The notes beneath the pieces were generated by a model. The model made no database searches. It was given only the letters and a program-made list of their open reading frames with translations, and was not told where the DNA came from. From Verrucomicrobiota bacterium (GTDB lineage: Bacteria; Verrucomicrobiota; Verrucomicrobiia; Limisphaerales; AV2), in assembly GCA_003219675.1 (NCBI GenBank), contig QHPW01000010.1, positions 3,028 to 10,264 of the forward strand: a stretch of 7,237 bases of DNA. The letters run 5' to 3'. Both the position numbers and the translations under genes were made by a program. This document shows positions 5,700-7,237 of this stretch, piece after piece (position 1 is the first letter of the stretch; the number at the start of each line of letters is the position of its first letter).

Positions 5700-7237
5700 A
5701 TGAAAAACTTGCTTTTAATCGCCGTGGCGCTCGCCGCCCTCGGTCCGGCGCAGGCGTCCACGACCCTGGGTTCCTGGGTCCCGATTTTCAAAGGGATCGA
5801 TCACGCGGTCGGCACCAACACCCCTGGCGGCGGCGGTTTTCCCGATCTTCAAGTGGTTCACGCCTTGCGAATCGATCTGAGTGACCCGGATATTCAGCTT
5901 TTCTCAACGCCGCGCTTCGCGAATTACCTCGCCGAATCCCGCGAAACCGCCGGTCTCACGGTCAGTGATTTTCTCATCACCCACGGGTTGCAGGTGGCAA
6001 TCAATGCGGACAACTTTCAGCCCCAGGAATACTACCTTGCCGCCGGTACGCCGATGGATGTTTCAGGCTTAACCATCAGCCGGGGCGAGGTTGTATCCGC
6101 ACAGGAAGGATCCTCGGACGCATCGTCCATCCTGTTCACCACGAACAACCGCCCGACCATTGTCTTTACAAATTGGCCGCCGCGATCCACCGCGGACGTC
6201 TTCACCGCTGTTTCCGGCCTCTATCCCGTGTTGATCAACGGAGTCAATGTGGGTTCCAATTATATCAACAACCCGAATTTTCCGCATGATTCACCCGAAC
6301 CGCGCACCGCCTTTGGCTTGTCACAGGACCGTCGCTATCTCTATTTGCTGACCATCGATGGCCGGCAGTCGGGTTACAGTGACGGCGCGTGGGACTGGGA
6401 AACCGGAGCCTGGCTGCTGCTGGTCGGCGCCTCTGACGGCGTCAACATGGATGGAGGCGGCTCGACGACCCTGGTCATGCAGGATTCCACCGGCCGTCCC
6501 CTTGAATTGAACAAGTCCAGCGCAGTCGCCAACGACCCCAGAGGTCGTGAGCGCACGGTTGGAAGTCATTTCGGAGTCTTCGCCAGGCCCCTGCCCGGTT
6601 TCATCAACGATGTGCTGGCCCTGCCCGATGACACCGCGGCGACCGTCACCTGGACTACCCTTGCGCCGTCCACCACGCAGGTTCAATATGATCCCACCAC
6701 CAATTTCGCCAACTCTTCCACCCTCCAGTCGGCTTTGGTTACGAACCATGCCGCTTTGCTCACCGGACTGTCGCCTGACACCGGTTACTACTTCAGGGCG
6801 GTTTCCACGACCGGTTCCAATCAATATGTGTCCCCAAACTTTTTCTTCGTAACCACAAATTATGTCATCACCAATCGGCTTTTCGATGTGACCCACTCCT
6901 GGAAATACACTACCACCAATCTCGACGGAGTTGCTTGGACGGCTCCTGCCTATGACGATTCCGGGTGGAGCGGGCCAGGTCCCGGACTGCTTTGGGTTGA
7001 CGTTCGATCCGGCGGCCCAAATCCTCTGGTGAGCCCGAAGAACACGCAGATGCCGGCGGATGCGAGTAACAACGGTCTTCCATACACCAGCTACTATTTT
7101 CGCACCCATTTCACCTTGACCAACGTCGTGCCGGGAACCTCTTTATTGTTTTCCAGTTACGTCGATGACGGCGCTGTTTTTTATCTCAACGGAACCGAGA
7201 TCTATCGCCTCCGCATGGATCCAACGCCTGTATCCAA
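5700..7237 (+). CDS. Secreted phosphodiester glycosidase with FN3-like and sugar-binding-like domains, truncated at the right edge
   Basis: The frame from ATG 5700 stays open to the window end, giving 512 codons with no stop, so the C-terminus is missing. Residues 1-19 are a textbook signal peptide (MKNLLLIAVALAALGPAQA, cleavage after AQA). Residues about 20-298 form a NAGPA-type phosphodiester glycosidase domain: INADNF with N at 102, EPRTAFG around 200-206, TIDGRQSG, and NMDGGGSTTL with D at 251, followed by RGRERTVGSHFGVF. Residues about 303-385 look like a fibronectin type III domain (AATVTWTTLAPS ... LSPDTGYYFRAVS). Residues about 391-512 resemble a galactose-binding jelly roll of the kind seen in glycosidases (WTAPAYDDSGWSG ... 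YVDDGAVFYLNG). It is a different subfamily from the two tandem copies at the left: it lacks the LSVGM block and carries an acidic insertion (DGAWDWETG) before the DGGGS core. No Shine-Dalgarno is seen; the leader is A-rich (GATACAAAACTCAAAAACT). The 85-bp gap from the previous gene could hold its own promoter, but none is clear. Confidence 0.88.
   Translation, partial: MKNLLLIAVALAALGPAQASTTLGSWVPIFKGIDHAVGTNTPGGGGFPDLQVVHALRIDLSDPDIQLFSTPRFANYLAESRETAGLTVSDFLITHGLQVAINADNFQPQEYYLAAGTPMDVSGLTISRGEVVSAQEGSSDASSILFTTNNRPTIVFTNWPPRSTADVFTAVSGLYPVLINGVNVGSNYINNPNFPHDSPEPRTAFGLSQDRRYLYLLTIDGRQSGYSDGAWDWETGAWLLLVGASDGVNMDGGGSTTLVMQDSTGRPLELNKSSAVANDPRGRERTVGSHFGVFARPLPGFINDVLALPDDTAATVTWTTLAPSTTQVQYDPTTNFANSSTLQSALVTNHAALLTGLSPDTGYYFRAVSTTGSNQYVSPNFFFVTTNYVITNRLFDVTHSWKYTTTNLDGVAWTAPAYDDSGWSGPGPGLLWVDVRSGGPNPLVSPKNTQMPADASNNGLPYTSYYFRTHFTLTNVVPGTSLLFSSYVDDGAVFYLNGTEIYRLRMDPTPVS

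Noticed and set aside
6321..7109. Long open frame on the - strand (262 codons)
   Set aside because: It lies entirely antisense to the third phosphodiester glycosidase, whose frame has a signal peptide and family motifs. The antisense translation is Gly/Arg-rich with no recognisable motif.
1..7237. CRISPR arrays, tRNA or rRNA genes, insertion sequences
   Set aside because: I saw no regularly spaced repeats, no recognisable RNA gene and no transposase or integrase coding sequence.

Overview
The window looks like chromosomal DNA from a Verrucomicrobiota-type (PVC superphylum) bacterium, probably near the Pedosphaera group. The evidence is a prepilin-like protein with an N-terminal FTLIELLVVIAIIAIL segment and a C-terminal H-X9-DG motif, a CotH-type kinase, secreted Thr/Asn-rich multidomain proteins, moderately high G+C, and starts that mostly lack Shine-Dalgarno sequences. 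No rRNA or tRNA gene was available to confirm this, so the placement is inferred from protein style. All genes lie on the + strand and the coding density is high.

Layout: (1) 1-249 is the C-terminal end of a phosphodiester glycosidase (NAGPA-like). (2) 250-463 is a gap holding a perfect 29-bp inverted repeat and a second short hairpin. (3) 464-1798 is a complete second phosphodiester glycosidase, a tandem paralogue of the first. (4) 1891-3537 is a CotH-family kinase-like protein with a C-terminal beta-rich extension. (5) 3547-4209 is a classic prepilin-like H-X9-DG protein only 9 bp downstream. (6) 4296-4970 is an unrecognised membrane-anchored protein. (7) 4967-5614 is a divergent prepilin-like protein overlapping the previous stop by ATGA. 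(8) 5700 to the window end is a third, different phosphodiester glycosidase with a clear signal peptide, followed by an FN3-like domain and a sugar-binding-like domain. It is still open at the right edge.

All the products appear exported or membrane anchored. The theme is chemistry on extracellular phospho- and sugar-phosphate groups (a CotH kinase plus three sugar-phosphodiester hydrolases) next to pilin-like surface proteins. Families of this kind are multiplied in Verrucomicrobiota genomes, so the grouping could be a functional locus or simply proximity of expanded families. I infer a possible surface-modification locus but cannot prove it from the sequence. The most distinctive elements are the 29-bp palindrome, the uncharacterised gene coupled to the divergent pilin-like gene, and the kinase/phosphodiesterase co-location.
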